Positions 47,960-56,675 of a stretch of 64,000 nucleotides of DNA are shown here, in pieces. The stretch covers positions 20,464 to 84,463 of the forward strand of contig NZ_CP012839.1 of the NCBI RefSeq assembly GCF_002073895.1, written 5' to 3'. Position 1 is the first letter of the stretch. Every line of letters starts with the position of its first letter. A program made the position numbers and the translations under genes. Under the pieces are notes generated by a model. It was not told where the DNA came from. It did not search any database and saw only the letters and a program-made list of their open reading frames with translations. This DNA is from Candidatus Riesia pediculischaeffi (GTDB lineage Bacteria; Pseudomonadota; Gammaproteobacteria; Enterobacterales; Enterobacteriaceae).

Positions 47960-50452
47960 ATGCGATTATATGGATTGTATCTATTTAAAAAAATACATTT
48001 TAAGATCTTTCAGATTCTTAGGACTTTCTTTTTTAAGAATACATTGCTTCCAGAAGATCCCGTCAAAACATTCAACTTGAATACCGAAGACCATTTCTTA
48101 TATATATTACCTTACCATTCTACGATCAGCTTAAGCATTCTACAACATCAATGTAGTTTATCTAGATTATCAGATCCATTTAAATCAATTATAATCAACG
48201 GAAAAGAACTTCCTTCTTGTTTATTCATAAAAAACAAGGAGATTGATGATGATTCCTTTTGTTTAGATCGCGAGATCATTTCTATCATGCTCAAATCATA
48301 TCTTCATCCCAGCATCATTCGTAGGAGACAAAAAATTCAAATATTATTTGTTTCGATCGTTTTTCACAAAATTTTTCATAAAAAAATTCGAGGGAACGGA
48401 TTCTCTATGAAAACGATCATGGGAAGATTGTACGAAATTCTGTTTATAATCCTTTTTAAGAGAAGAAGTTGGACAAGGATATATTTGATCTCTTCCCTAC
48501 AAGATCTATTTATAAAATCTTTAGAAGATCAAAAATCTGTTGAAAGAACGATTAAAGCAATGATGATGAAATATTTTAATGATGTATTTTTTACCGTTGG
48601 ACCTAATAAATTTCTACACTATCATGAAATTTTTAGAAAAATGCGACTTGATCGTTCCATCACAAATTTGATCAAAAAAGAAGCAGAAAAAAAAATGGTT
48701 TCTGTAAAAAAAATTGAAAAATATATCATCTCTCTCATAAGAGAGATGATTAGCAATACGTCATCTAAAGCAATATATTTGACCGACATCATCTTAAAGT
48801 TTATCTTGGAAAAGATCTATAAAAATATTTACATTTATAACATAAACGATGTTTATAAAATTTCTAACACCAGAAATATACAGCTTATTTATGTACCATC
48901 TCATAAAAGTCATATGGACTACCTCGTTTTATCCTATATTCTTTACCAAAAGGGAATGATGGTTCCATACATCATTGCTGGAATAAACTTAAAATTTTGG
49001 CCAATAGGATTCTTGTTCAAAAAATTAGGTGCAGTATTTATTCATCGTTCTTTCAAAAAGAGCGAGATATATATCAGAGTATTTCAAAAATGTTTTGATC
49101 ATTTAATGCTCTCTGGAAGATCTATTGAATACTTTATAGAGGGTGGAAGATCGAGAACTGGACTTCTGTTGTCTCCTAAAACTGGAATACTATCGACTAT
49201 CATCAAATATATCTTAAAAAATCATTTAACCTGTCAAGAAATTGCAATTATTCCAGTTCATATAACCTATGATAAGATCATAGAATTGCCTGACTATATA
49301 AAAGAAGTGAAAAAAAGATCAATAAAAAAAGAAAGATTTTTGAATATTTTTCAAAAGGCTTTAAAGTTTTATCGGTTCAAATCACGGTTCAGCTATATCA
49401 ATTTCGGAGATCCAATTTTGCTAAAAAATTCTTTACTTCGTAAAAATGATAAACCTGGTGTGATCCACCTAAAGAACGATTCTATTGTTCTCAACGAAGC
49501 TATTGAAGGGATGTCTATAGAAATCATGACTAGAATAAACGACTCCATTTCAGTGAATTCTGTAAATCTTTGCGCAATAGTTCTCTCATATATATCCAAT
49601 ACATCTGGAATAAAGGTTGAAACACTTACTTCGCAAGTGAAACTGTACCTTGATTTTCTTAGAAATGTTCCATACTCAAAAAGAGTGGTTGTACCAAAAA
49701 AAAATCCAAGAAAATTAGTGAAAGAATTCTTTATGATGCAAAAATTTCAAACTCTTATATCTCTGAAAGAGGATCACACGATCTTTTTGACAAAAGATAT
49801 AGAGATGCTACAGTACTATAAGAACAACATTATACATCTTTTCATACTTCCATCGTTTATATCTAAAATTTTGCTGGTTTTTCAAAAGATAAAGATTGAA
49901 AAAATACATTATGAAGTCATATCGATTCTACCAATCATGAAAGATGAACTATTTTTAAATTATAAAATAGATAAAGTATCCCAATACGTGAATGACATAA
50001 TCGAGGAGTTTGTTGTAAAGAAAATTATACTTATCAACTCTAAAAATCATGAGTTATGTCTAAACAAAAGAAAAACAGTATTTGTCAAATTATTTTCTCA
50101 GATAGCACAGGAGATATCTTATAAATATTTCATACTGTTGTTTTTTTTAAATTCAAAATCAAACTTCGATTTAAAACAAATAAAGCTATGGATCAGCATT
50201 TTTTTTTCTTATTCCTTTCGATCAGAAGACATAAAAAACATTATCCATATTTCTAACAGAAGATATTTTATTCAATTACTTAATATCTTATTTAAAAATG
50301 AATATTTGAAGAAAGAAGGAAACATAATATTGGTCTGTCAAAAGACCAAAAATCTATATCGAACTATATTTAACTTGATCCCAAGAGAAATTTATTCGGA
50401 GATGATGTATTTTAGATATTTTTTCTTTAAAAATTCGAAGTATCAAGAATAA
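47960..50452 (+). CDS. plsB: Glycerol-3-phosphate acyltransferase
   Basis: PlsB acylates sn-glycerol-3-phosphate at position 1, the first step of phospholipid synthesis, at the inner membrane. The 830-residue protein (E. coli 807) has the acyltransferase motifs in order: 'YVPSHKSHMDYLVLSYILY' (HX4D, near residue 312), 'GAVFIHRSFKKSE' near 357, 'EYFIEGGRSRTG' near 392 and 'IIPVHITYDKIIE' near 430. It is convergent with ubiA as in E. coli. The C-terminal third is weakly conserved and rich in Lys and Ile. It is unusual to retain such a long gene in a reduced genome, which suggests the membrane is not fully host supplied. Confidence 0.95.
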   Translation: MRLYGLYLFKKIHFKIFQILRTFFFKNTLLPEDPVKTFNLNTEDHFLYILPYHSTISLSILQHQCSLSRLSDPFKSIIINGKELPSCLFIKNKEIDDDSFCLDREIISIMLKSYLHPSIIRRRQKIQILFVSIVFHKIFHKKIRGNGFSMKTIMGRLYEILFIILFKRRSWTRIYLISSLQDLFIKSLEDQKSVERTIKAMMMKYFNDVFFTVGPNKFLHYHEIFRKMRLDRSITNLIKKEAEKKMVSVKKIEKYIISLIREMISNTSSKAIYLTDIILKFILEKIYKNIYIYNINDVYKISNTRNIQLIYVPSHKSHMDYLVLSYILYQKGMMVPYIIAGINLKFWPIGFLFKKLGAVFIHRSFKKSEIYIRVFQKCFDHLMLSGRSIEYFIEGGRSRTGLLLSPKTGILSTIIKYILKNHLTCQEIAIIPVHITYDKIIELPDYIKEVKKRSIKKERFLNIFQKALKFYRFKSRFSYINFGDPILLKNSLLRKNDKPGVIHLKNDSIVLNEAIEGMSIEIMTRINDSISVNSVNLCAIVLSYISNTSGIKVETLTSQVKLYLDFLRNVPYSKRVVVPKKNPRKLVKEFFMMQKFQTLISLKEDHTIFLTKDIEMLQYYKNNIIHLFILPSFISKILLVFQKIKIEKIHYEVISILPIMKDELFLNYKIDKVSQYVNDIIEEFVVKKIILINSKNHELCLNKRKTVFVKLFSQIAQEISYKYFILLFFLNSKSNFDLKQIKLWISIFFSYSFRSEDIKNIIHISNRRYFIQLLNILFKNEYLKKEGNIILVCQKTKNLYRTIFNLIPREIYSEMMYFRYFFFKNSKYQE

Positions 50453-50480
50453 ATACATGTTGGAGATGAATTTTATGATT

Positions 50481-51368
50481 TTAACGATTGTAATCTATAT
50501 AATTTAGTAGTATCCCCAAAAATAATATACATCCTACTAATCCATTGCTTAAGAACGCTTTAATATACGATTCAGGTTGATGATTACAGATGATTTTGTA
50601 TTGGTAGATGAATACGAGAACAACCAAAAATAAACCAAGAAAATAAACTGACTTTAAATTTTTTTGAAATCCGAGGTAAATCAACATAATGATCATCAAA
50701 ATTTGTAAAAAACAGATTGCTCTTTGATTAAAATTTGAGAAAAATATAGCTGTAGATTTTAGTCCGATCTTTAAATCATACTTTTTATCTACCATAGCAT
50801 ACTGTGTATCGTATATAACTGTCCAAACTATGTTGACCAAAAATAAGTTTAAGCACTCTGTACAAAAAAAACTGTTGTTTATCTCCAAAAAAATCATAGG
50901 GATGGATAGCCCTGTCGATATTCCAAGTACGATCTGTGGAAAATGATTGAACCTCTTAACCAAAGGGTAGACTATCGTCAAAATCATGGAAACCGAAGCT
51001 AACATTATAGATGCGTAACTCAGTTGAAAGGCTAAAAATACAGATATCGATGAAAATAAAAAAAATATGATTAGCGCTTCCTTTTCTTTAATTTCTTTTT
51101 TTGGAAACGGTCTATTCTTAGTTCTTTTCACAAGACCATCAAATTTCTTGTCCAGAAGATCATTTATTGTACAACCTGCTGATCGTACACTGAAAGTTCC
51201 AAAAATAAATATTAACAAGATACCTAAATCTGGCGTTCCTTTCTTTAACAGCCAAAAAGTCCATAATATAGGATATAAAAAAAGAAGAAAACCTATCGGA
51301 TTATTAATTCTAGCGATTCGAAAATATATCTTAGCTTTGGTAATCAGAAAAATAATCATTCTTGACAT
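50481..51368 (-). CDS. ubiA: 4-hydroxybenzoate octaprenyltransferase
   Basis: UbiA attaches the polyprenyl tail to 4-hydroxybenzoate in the inner membrane. The 295-residue product (E. coli 290) has the two aspartate-rich motifs 'INDLLDKKFDGLVKRTKNRP' near residue 68 and 'IYDTQYAMVDKKYDLKIGLKSTA' near 184, plus about eight hydrophobic segments. In E. coli ubiC (chorismate lyase) lies just upstream; here only 106 bases separate it from pgi and ubiC is absent. The 4-hydroxybenzoate must come from ubiC elsewhere or from the host. The product feeds UbiD/UbiX. Confidence 0.95.
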   Translation of the reverse strand: MSRMIIFLITKAKIYFRIARINNPIGFLLFLYPILWTFWLLKKGTPDLGILLIFIFGTFSVRSAGCTINDLLDKKFDGLVKRTKNRPFPKKEIKEKEALIIFFLFSSISVFLAFQLSYASIMLASVSMILTIVYPLVKRFNHFPQIVLGISTGLSIPMIFLEINNSFFCTECLNLFLVNIVWTVIYDTQYAMVDKKYDLKIGLKSTAIFFSNFNQRAICFLQILMIIMLIYLGFQKNLKSVYFLGLFLVVLVFIYQYKIICNHQPESYIKAFLSNGLVGCILFLGILLNYIDYNR

Positions 51369-51474
51369 ATCAAATAAATCAATTCCTTTTTCTTTCTTCT
51401 TTATCGTAGAAGTTCTGTATAAAAGATTTTTAGATAACTAATTAATCGGTTATAACTAAAAATTTGAATGTTAC

Positions 51475-53133
51475 TTAGGATTTCCAATTTTTATATAGAT
51501 TGATTAAACCATTTGTAGAATGATCATGAAACTTAATTTGTTTATTTGAAGGACTAACAATTTCTGAAAAAATATGATTGGCTAATTTTTTTCCAGATTC
51601 TACTCCCCATTGATCAAAACTAAAGATATTTAAGATAACTCCTTGAGAAAACACCTTGTGTTCATACATTGAAACCAAAGCACCCATTGTATATGGGGTA
51701 ATTTTTTTAATTAATATTGAGTTAGAAGGTCTATTTCCAAACAGAAATTTATGCGTATGAACGGAAGAAGTTAACTGTTCGTTTATTTTTTCTCTTTTAA
51801 TATTGCCAAAAGCAAGTATTTCAGATTGCGCAAAAAAATTACTCATCAGATTGTCATGATGATTTTTTGCAACATTATTTAGTAAATCTCTTTCAAATCC
51901 TCTAACAGATCCTATAAAATCGCAAGGTACAACATTCGTTCCTTGATGTAATAGTTGATAAAAGGCATGCTGTCCGTCAATTCCCGAACTTCCCCAAACA
52001 ATTGGACTACTCTTATAAGATATTTTTTGATGATTTCTATCAACGTTTTTTCCATTGGATTCCATACCAAGCTGCTGTAAATAAGACGGAAGAGTTCTTA
52101 AACAATAATTGTAAGGAAGAATAGCTACCGTTTCAAATTTAAAGAAATTACTATACCATATTTCTATTAAAGCCATAATTATCGGTATATTCCTTTCAAA
52201 ATCATTATTATAAAAATGATGATCCATGGAGTTTGCTCCAATCAAAATTTTTTTAAAATTTGAGAAACCTATGGATAATACCACTGATAATCCGATTGCT
52301 GACCATACCGAATATCTTCCTCCAACCCAACTCCAAATTTTAAATATGTTTCTGGAATTTAATCCGAAAATCTTTGCTTCACCGACATTCATAGTAATAG
52401 CAATAAAATGATTCTCAATATTTCCTTGATTGTTTGTTTTTTTTAAAAACCACTTTTTTAAAGCATACGCATTCATGAGGGTTTCTTGGGTTCGAAAAGT
52501 TTTTGAAGAAATTAAAAACAATGTTGTTTCCGGATGAATTATTTTTAGGAGATTGTTAAAATTTTCTTGATCAATACTTGATAAGAAATGTATTCTTAAA
52601 TGATTTCTATAAGATTCAAGAGCATGAACCATCATCTTTGGACCTAAATTAGATCCTCCGATTCCTACATTAACAATATCAGTTATCCTCTTTCCAGTAT
52701 ATCCTTTCCATAAACCGTTAATAATATTTTCACTAAAATTTTCCATGTTACTTAAAGATTCATCTATTTCCTTACGTATTCTTCGCAAAAAAATATTTTT
52801 AGCGTAGTCAATATTAGATATATTACCTCTTAAATATGTGTGAGAAACTTCTCTATTTTCCGTAACATTAATCTTTTCCCCATTAAACATACTATTTATT
52901 GCATCCTTTAAACATGTTTCTTTTGCAAGACCTATTAAATTTTTAAATACTCTTCTATTAATTCTATTCTTTGAATAATCTATTAGTATCTCATCATTAA
53001 AGTTAACAGAAAAATCTTTAAATCGATCTTTTTCATTCAGAAACATTTCTTTCATATGTATATTCTTAATGATCTCGTAATCTTGCTCCAATTTTTTCCA
53101 AGATTTTGTCTTTACAGGGTTTATATCTTTCAT
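51475..53133 (-). CDS. pgi: Glucose-6-phosphate isomerase
   Basis: Pgi interconverts glucose-6-phosphate and fructose-6-phosphate. At 552 residues it is close to E. coli Pgi (549). Visible motifs are 'VNVGIGGSNLGPKMM' near residue 154, 'SKTFRTQETL' near 210, 'VGGRYSVWSAIGL' near 272 and the catalytic region 'QLGMESNGK' near 357. Further on are 'GSSGIDGQHAFYQLLHQGT' near 380 and 'MYEHKVFSQG' with the catalytic lysine near 516. The start ATG is followed directly by 'KDINPVKTKSWKKL' matching the family N-terminus. It links the PTS-fed sugar phosphate to glycolysis. Confidence 0.97.
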   Translation of the reverse strand: MKDINPVKTKSWKKLEQDYEIIKNIHMKEMFLNEKDRFKDFSVNFNDEILIDYSKNRINRRVFKNLIGLAKETCLKDAINSMFNGEKINVTENREVSHTYLRGNISNIDYAKNIFLRRIRKEIDESLSNMENFSENIINGLWKGYTGKRITDIVNVGIGGSNLGPKMMVHALESYRNHLRIHFLSSIDQENFNNLLKIIHPETTLFLISSKTFRTQETLMNAYALKKWFLKKTNNQGNIENHFIAITMNVGEAKIFGLNSRNIFKIWSWVGGRYSVWSAIGLSVVLSIGFSNFKKILIGANSMDHHFYNNDFERNIPIIMALIEIWYSNFFKFETVAILPYNYCLRTLPSYLQQLGMESNGKNVDRNHQKISYKSSPIVWGSSGIDGQHAFYQLLHQGTNVVPCDFIGSVRGFERDLLNNVAKNHHDNLMSNFFAQSEILAFGNIKREKINEQLTSSVHTHKFLFGNRPSNSILIKKITPYTMGALVSMYEHKVFSQGVILNIFSFDQWGVESGKKLANHIFSEIVSPSNKQIKFHDHSTNGLINLYKNWKS

Positions 53134-53362
53134 AAGAATGATCTCTTGATTAGCGTAAACATATTAAGTTTTAGACGAATCGTGGTCTGTTTTTAGTAAA
53201 TATTTCATCGAATAAGAAATATTGTACTAAAAATCATTGTATTATTCGATGACGGATTATTTTTGATTTATATTCAATAACCATATCTTAAATTATAAAA
53301 GTAATCTTTTAATTAGTTCAACTCTAAAAATATAAGAATCAATAAAAATCTTTAAATATGTT

Positions 53363-54172
53363 TTAAACAATGATTCTTTGTATATCTGAAAATCCAATTG
53401 TTATAAATAAATCGTATAATTTTTTAATTTTATAGTCGAAACCGGTACAAAGGACTAAATTCTTACTTTTCCCATAAAAAATTTTGTTTTTTTGCTGTTT
53501 GTAAACAAAATTCAATAACTCGTTATAAATGCTTCTTTTAGAATCGATTAGATGTATACAGCTTGGAAAAGCCTCCTTGATTTCTGAAGAAATAAAAGAA
53601 AAATGAGTACATCCTAATATTATCGTATCCGGATTCTTATGATCAGAAAGATCAATCAGAATAGACTGAATTCTATTTTTTGAAACTGTTATTCCTCGAA
53701 TTTTTTTTTCCGCAAGTTCCACAATTTCAGAAGAATAAATTGAATAAATTTCGTATTTTTTTGAATAGCGTTCTATTACATTACTCATATGTTCAACTGT
53801 TTTACGAGTGGCTAATAAGCATACGATGTTGTTTTTAGTAGAATGAACAGCTATATCCACTTCTGGAAAAGATCCTAAAATCATTTGATTTGGAAAAACT
53901 TTCTTTAATATACCTATGCTAGTGACACTAACAGTATTACATGCAAGAACAATTATTTCAAAAGATCTATTTTTTTGAATTTTATTAATTATTTTTATTA
54001 CTCTGTTAATGATAAAAAGATCTTCCTTATCTCCGTACGGAAAAAATTTACTGTCAAATACATAAACATAATTTAAGCTTGGTAAATTATAAAACAAGTA
54101 TTTGTAGATAGATAAACCACCTAATCCAGAGTCAAAAATTAACACATTAATTGGACGGTTGATATATTGCAT
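53363..54172 (-). CDS. murI: Glutamate racemase
   Basis: MurI makes D-glutamate for the peptidoglycan stem peptide. The 269-residue protein (E. coli 285) has 'IFDSGLGGLSIYKYL' near residue 12, the substrate motif 'FPYGDK' near 46, and the two catalytic cysteines in 'IVLACNTVSV' near 79 and 'IILGCTHFSFI' near 191. The long N-terminal extension that regulates the E. coli enzyme is reduced to a few residues. With dapB, aspartokinase, lspA and the MepM-type enzyme it indicates a cell wall is still made. Confidence 0.94.
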   Translation of the reverse strand: MQYINRPINVLIFDSGLGGLSIYKYLFYNLPSLNYVYVFDSKFFPYGDKEDLFIINRVIKIINKIQKNRSFEIIVLACNTVSVTSIGILKKVFPNQMILGSFPEVDIAVHSTKNNIVCLLATRKTVEHMSNVIERYSKKYEIYSIYSSEIVELAEKKIRGITVSKNRIQSILIDLSDHKNPDTIILGCTHFSFISSEIKEAFPSCIHLIDSKRSIYNELLNFVYKQQKNKIFYGKSKNLVLCTGFDYKIKKLYDLFITIGFSDIQRIIV

Positions 54173-54355
54173 TATATGAATTAATTAACGTTTAAAACTC
54201 TAACAATTATAACATTAAGTAGGATAATTAATTATAATGAACTGAATTCAATTCATTTTAGAACATCGATTTGATTTCAAAACATAAATTATATATAATA
54301 TTTGATCTACAAGAGACGACCTAGGTTATTTAATAATTTCAAAACAATAGAAAAT

Positions 54356-54574
54356 ATGAGTAGAATATGTAAGGTAACCAAAAAAAAACCAATGAGAGGA
54401 AATCATCGTTCTCACGCAATGAATGCTACCAAACGTCGTTTCCTACCTAATTTGCATCACCATAGGTTTTGGATAGAGAAAGAAAAAAGATTCATCAGGT
54501 TACGTGTTTCGACAAAAGGAATTCGAATAATAGAGAAAAAAGGAATTGAACACATCTTAAAAAAGAATAAATAA
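54356..54574 (+). CDS. rpmB: 50S ribosomal protein L28
   Basis: L28 is a small basic protein of the large ribosomal subunit. From the ATG at 54356 the product has 72 residues starting '[20 protein letters not shown]' and containing '[17 protein letters not shown]' and '[16 protein letters not shown]', nearly identical in order to E. coli L28 (78). An open extension to 54302 adds 18 residues without family resemblance and is rejected. rpmG follows after three bases, as in E. coli. Confidence 0.96.
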   Translation: MSRICKVTKKKPMRGNHRSHAMNATKRRFLPNLHHHRFWIEKEKRFIRLRVSTKGIRIIEKKGIEHILKKNK

Positions 54575-54577
54575 AAC

Positions 54578-54745
54578 ATGGCAAAAAATTCAAGAAAAAA
54601 AATAAAGTTAATTTCCTCTTCGGGCACAGGCCATTTCTATACAACATCAAAGAATCAAAAGAACAATAATAAGAAATTATCAATAAAAAAATTTGATCCT
54701 ATAATAAAAAAACATGTGTTATACGATGAAAAAAAGATTAAATAA
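54578..54745 (+). CDS. rpmG: 50S ribosomal protein L33
   Basis: L33 is a 55-residue protein, the same length as in E. coli. Translation from 54578 gives '[20 protein letters not shown]' and ends '[11 protein letters not shown]'. '[14 protein letters not shown]' and '[11 protein letters not shown]' are the conserved segments. This variant lacks the zinc-binding CxxC pairs, as in E. coli. It begins three bases after the rpmB stop and is cotranscribed. mutM, which follows in E. coli, is absent. Confidence 0.97.
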   Translation: MAKNSRKKIKLISSSGTGHFYTTSKNQKNNNKKLSIKKFDPIIKKHVLYDEKKIK

Positions 54746-54946
54746 ACATTCTTAACAATTAGATAATTTAATTTTTTATTCTGAATAGATCTTTTAAAAT
54801 TATTTTTATTTAAAAATTAACACTATTTTATAAAGTGTTATCAAGAAAATCTATATCCTCTATAAGAGAGCTATTTAACGAGATTATTCTCTAAATTATT
54901 CATAAAGTAATGAATAACTCCCTATCATCGACTAAAAATGTTCAAT

Positions 54947-55445
54947 TCATACTGAACGAATCTTTTTATAAATTATTTTTATCAACTTTCCTCTGATAGA
55001 ACTCGGTATAAATTTAGAAATATCTCCTCCATGATACGCTATCTCTTTGACTGAAGAAGACGAAATGAAAGAAAATTCATAGGAAGAGAATAAGAATACT
55101 GTTTCTATTTCTTTTGCAATTTTTTTATTCAGGTTAGCTAATTTCTCTTCGTATTCAAAATCAATAGCAGTTCTGACAGATCTTAATAGGATTTTTATTT
55201 TGTTGAATCTTGCAAAATCTGTTATCAGTCCATTGATACTCTTAACTTCAATATTTTTTATAGATTTGGTACTTCTTTTAACGAAAAATATTCTTTCTTC
55301 CAAGGAAAGAAGTGTTTTTTTTTATGTTATTTGGGATAGCAACGATAATTTTATCAAAAATATAAGAAGCGCGTACAATGATATCTAAATGACCTTTAGT
55401 AATTGGATCAAACGTTCCAGAATAAATTGCTATTTTATTTCTCAT
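54947..55445 (-). pseudogene. coaD: Phosphopantetheine adenylyltransferase, frame broken at an A9 run
   Basis: CoaD makes dephospho-CoA and is normally essential. The 5' frame from the ATG at 55445 reads '[20 protein letters not shown]' and '[20 protein letters not shown]', with the nucleotidyl-transfer motif TxGH as TKGH. It then enters a run of nine A (coding sense, 55323-55315) and stops soon after. The second frame resumes '[13 protein letters not shown]', followed by 'LLRSVRTAIDFEYE' (family 'LIRGLRAVADFEYE') and 'EFSFISSSSVKEIA'. Reading eight A instead of nine joins them with exact spacing to E. coli CoaD. RNA polymerase slippage at the run could supply correct mRNA. The expected joined length is 165 residues. 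Confidence 0.9.
55315..55323 (-). repeat. Nine-base homopolymer at the coaD frame break
   Basis: There are nine T on the plus strand, A9 in the coding sense. Loss of one base restores coaD. It has the same character as the T10 run in thrA. Confidence 0.8.
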
Positions 55446-56240
55446 CTTTTAACCTTACTTACATGATATATTTTACATTAAATTGATTTTAAAAATATCC
55501 TATCTAATTCATTAAAAAAATCAACTTTTAAAAATATATTTAAAAAATTTATAATGCTATCCATGTTTTAAGAATTGGTTATTATTGAAAACTATTAAAT
55601 AATTAATTCCTTTATAAATTTTATTTTTTTCATAAGATTTATGAAACATCATATCTTAAGGTTCAACATGAACAATTTAAAACTTTTTATAAAAAATCAT
55701 TTTACTTTTCGATTCTACTGAACATTCTTAAAACAGAAAATTTTTACATATCTACAACCAAGTTAATTAAATTACAAATTCATCATTTCTATAAAAATTA
55801 AATTAAAATATTACTTTTATAAAAAGTACACATTGATTATAAATGACATATTAGCAACAAATTTTTCTGTCAATTAAACGATTTTACATTAGCAATTTCA
55901 TCACGAAATGATAGGATAACTAATCTGCATAAATAAAAAATCAACAATTTAAAAATCATTTATTCTAAAAATACTTTATAATAATATAATCTACAGCTTA
56001 TCTTACAAATTCTAAAAATTTAAAGTCACTAAAAATAAAGTAATTTCTGACAAAACATACAGTAAAACCTTATGACTAAATCTTCTATACATTCCTATAA
56101 CTTTTTATTAAAATCCACTTTGAAACAAAATCGTTCAAAACTTTTTTAAAAAATTCATCTCGTCCGTAAAGATAAATGGTTATCTGTTTAAAAATAATAG
56201 AATGCTTACTTAAAATAAAACTTCTTAAAAATCTTATTTT
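55446..56240. other. Long spacer between coaD and yibN
   Basis: This holds 795 bases of very A+T-rich sequence with no recognisable gene. In E. coli the interval between coaD and yibN carries waaA, the whole LPS core (waa/rfa) cluster, kbl-tdh and envC. Their removal here suggests that the LPS core made from this locus is absent. Confidence 0.55.
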
Positions 56241-56675
56241 ATGAAGAACATAATCGTATTCCTCAGCAAGTATAAGTTAATTAGTTTAACATGGATCGCT
56301 CTGTTTCTCTCCTTCGTTTTTATTAGTCTATATCAATTTTTTTTGAGAATAAAAAATGTTGGAAATTATCAACTAATCCAATGGATCAATCAAAATAAAA
56401 CGATTATCATCGATTTTAGAGACTATGATGATTTCTATAAAGAACACATAATTCATTCTATTCACTTCTCTAAGATAATTCCGCAAGAAGAAAATCAAGA
56501 AAAAATTAAAAATCTAAGAAATAAAACGATTACCATAATTACAAAAAATGGAACAGAAACTTTAAAACCAGCTAAAATAATGAGAAAATTGGTTCGTGAG
56601 GATATTTATGTGTTGATTCATGGGATTAACGGATGGAAAAAGGATTTATTACCGTTAATCAAAAAACAACTCTAA
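56241..56675 (+). CDS. yibN: Membrane-anchored rhodanese-like protein YibN, without the active cysteine
   Basis: The 144-residue product has the size and layout of E. coli YibN (143): an N-terminal hydrophobic anchor at residues 14-34 and a rhodanese domain ('IIIDFRDYDDFYKEHIIHSIHFS'). The loop that holds the sulfur-carrying cysteine in E. coli ('GSGMQCQEPA') reads 'KNGTETLKPA' here, so the cysteine is threonine. Sulfurtransferase activity is therefore unlikely, and a non-catalytic role at the membrane is more probable. YibN has been linked to membrane protein biogenesis. In E. coli grxC, secB and gpsA follow; none is found here. Confidence 0.85.
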   Translation: MKNIIVFLSKYKLISLTWIALFLSFVFISLYQFFLRIKNVGNYQLIQWINQNKTIIIDFRDYDDFYKEHIIHSIHFSKIIPQEENQEKIKNLRNKTITIITKNGTETLKPAKIMRKLVREDIYVLIHGINGWKKDLLPLIKKQL

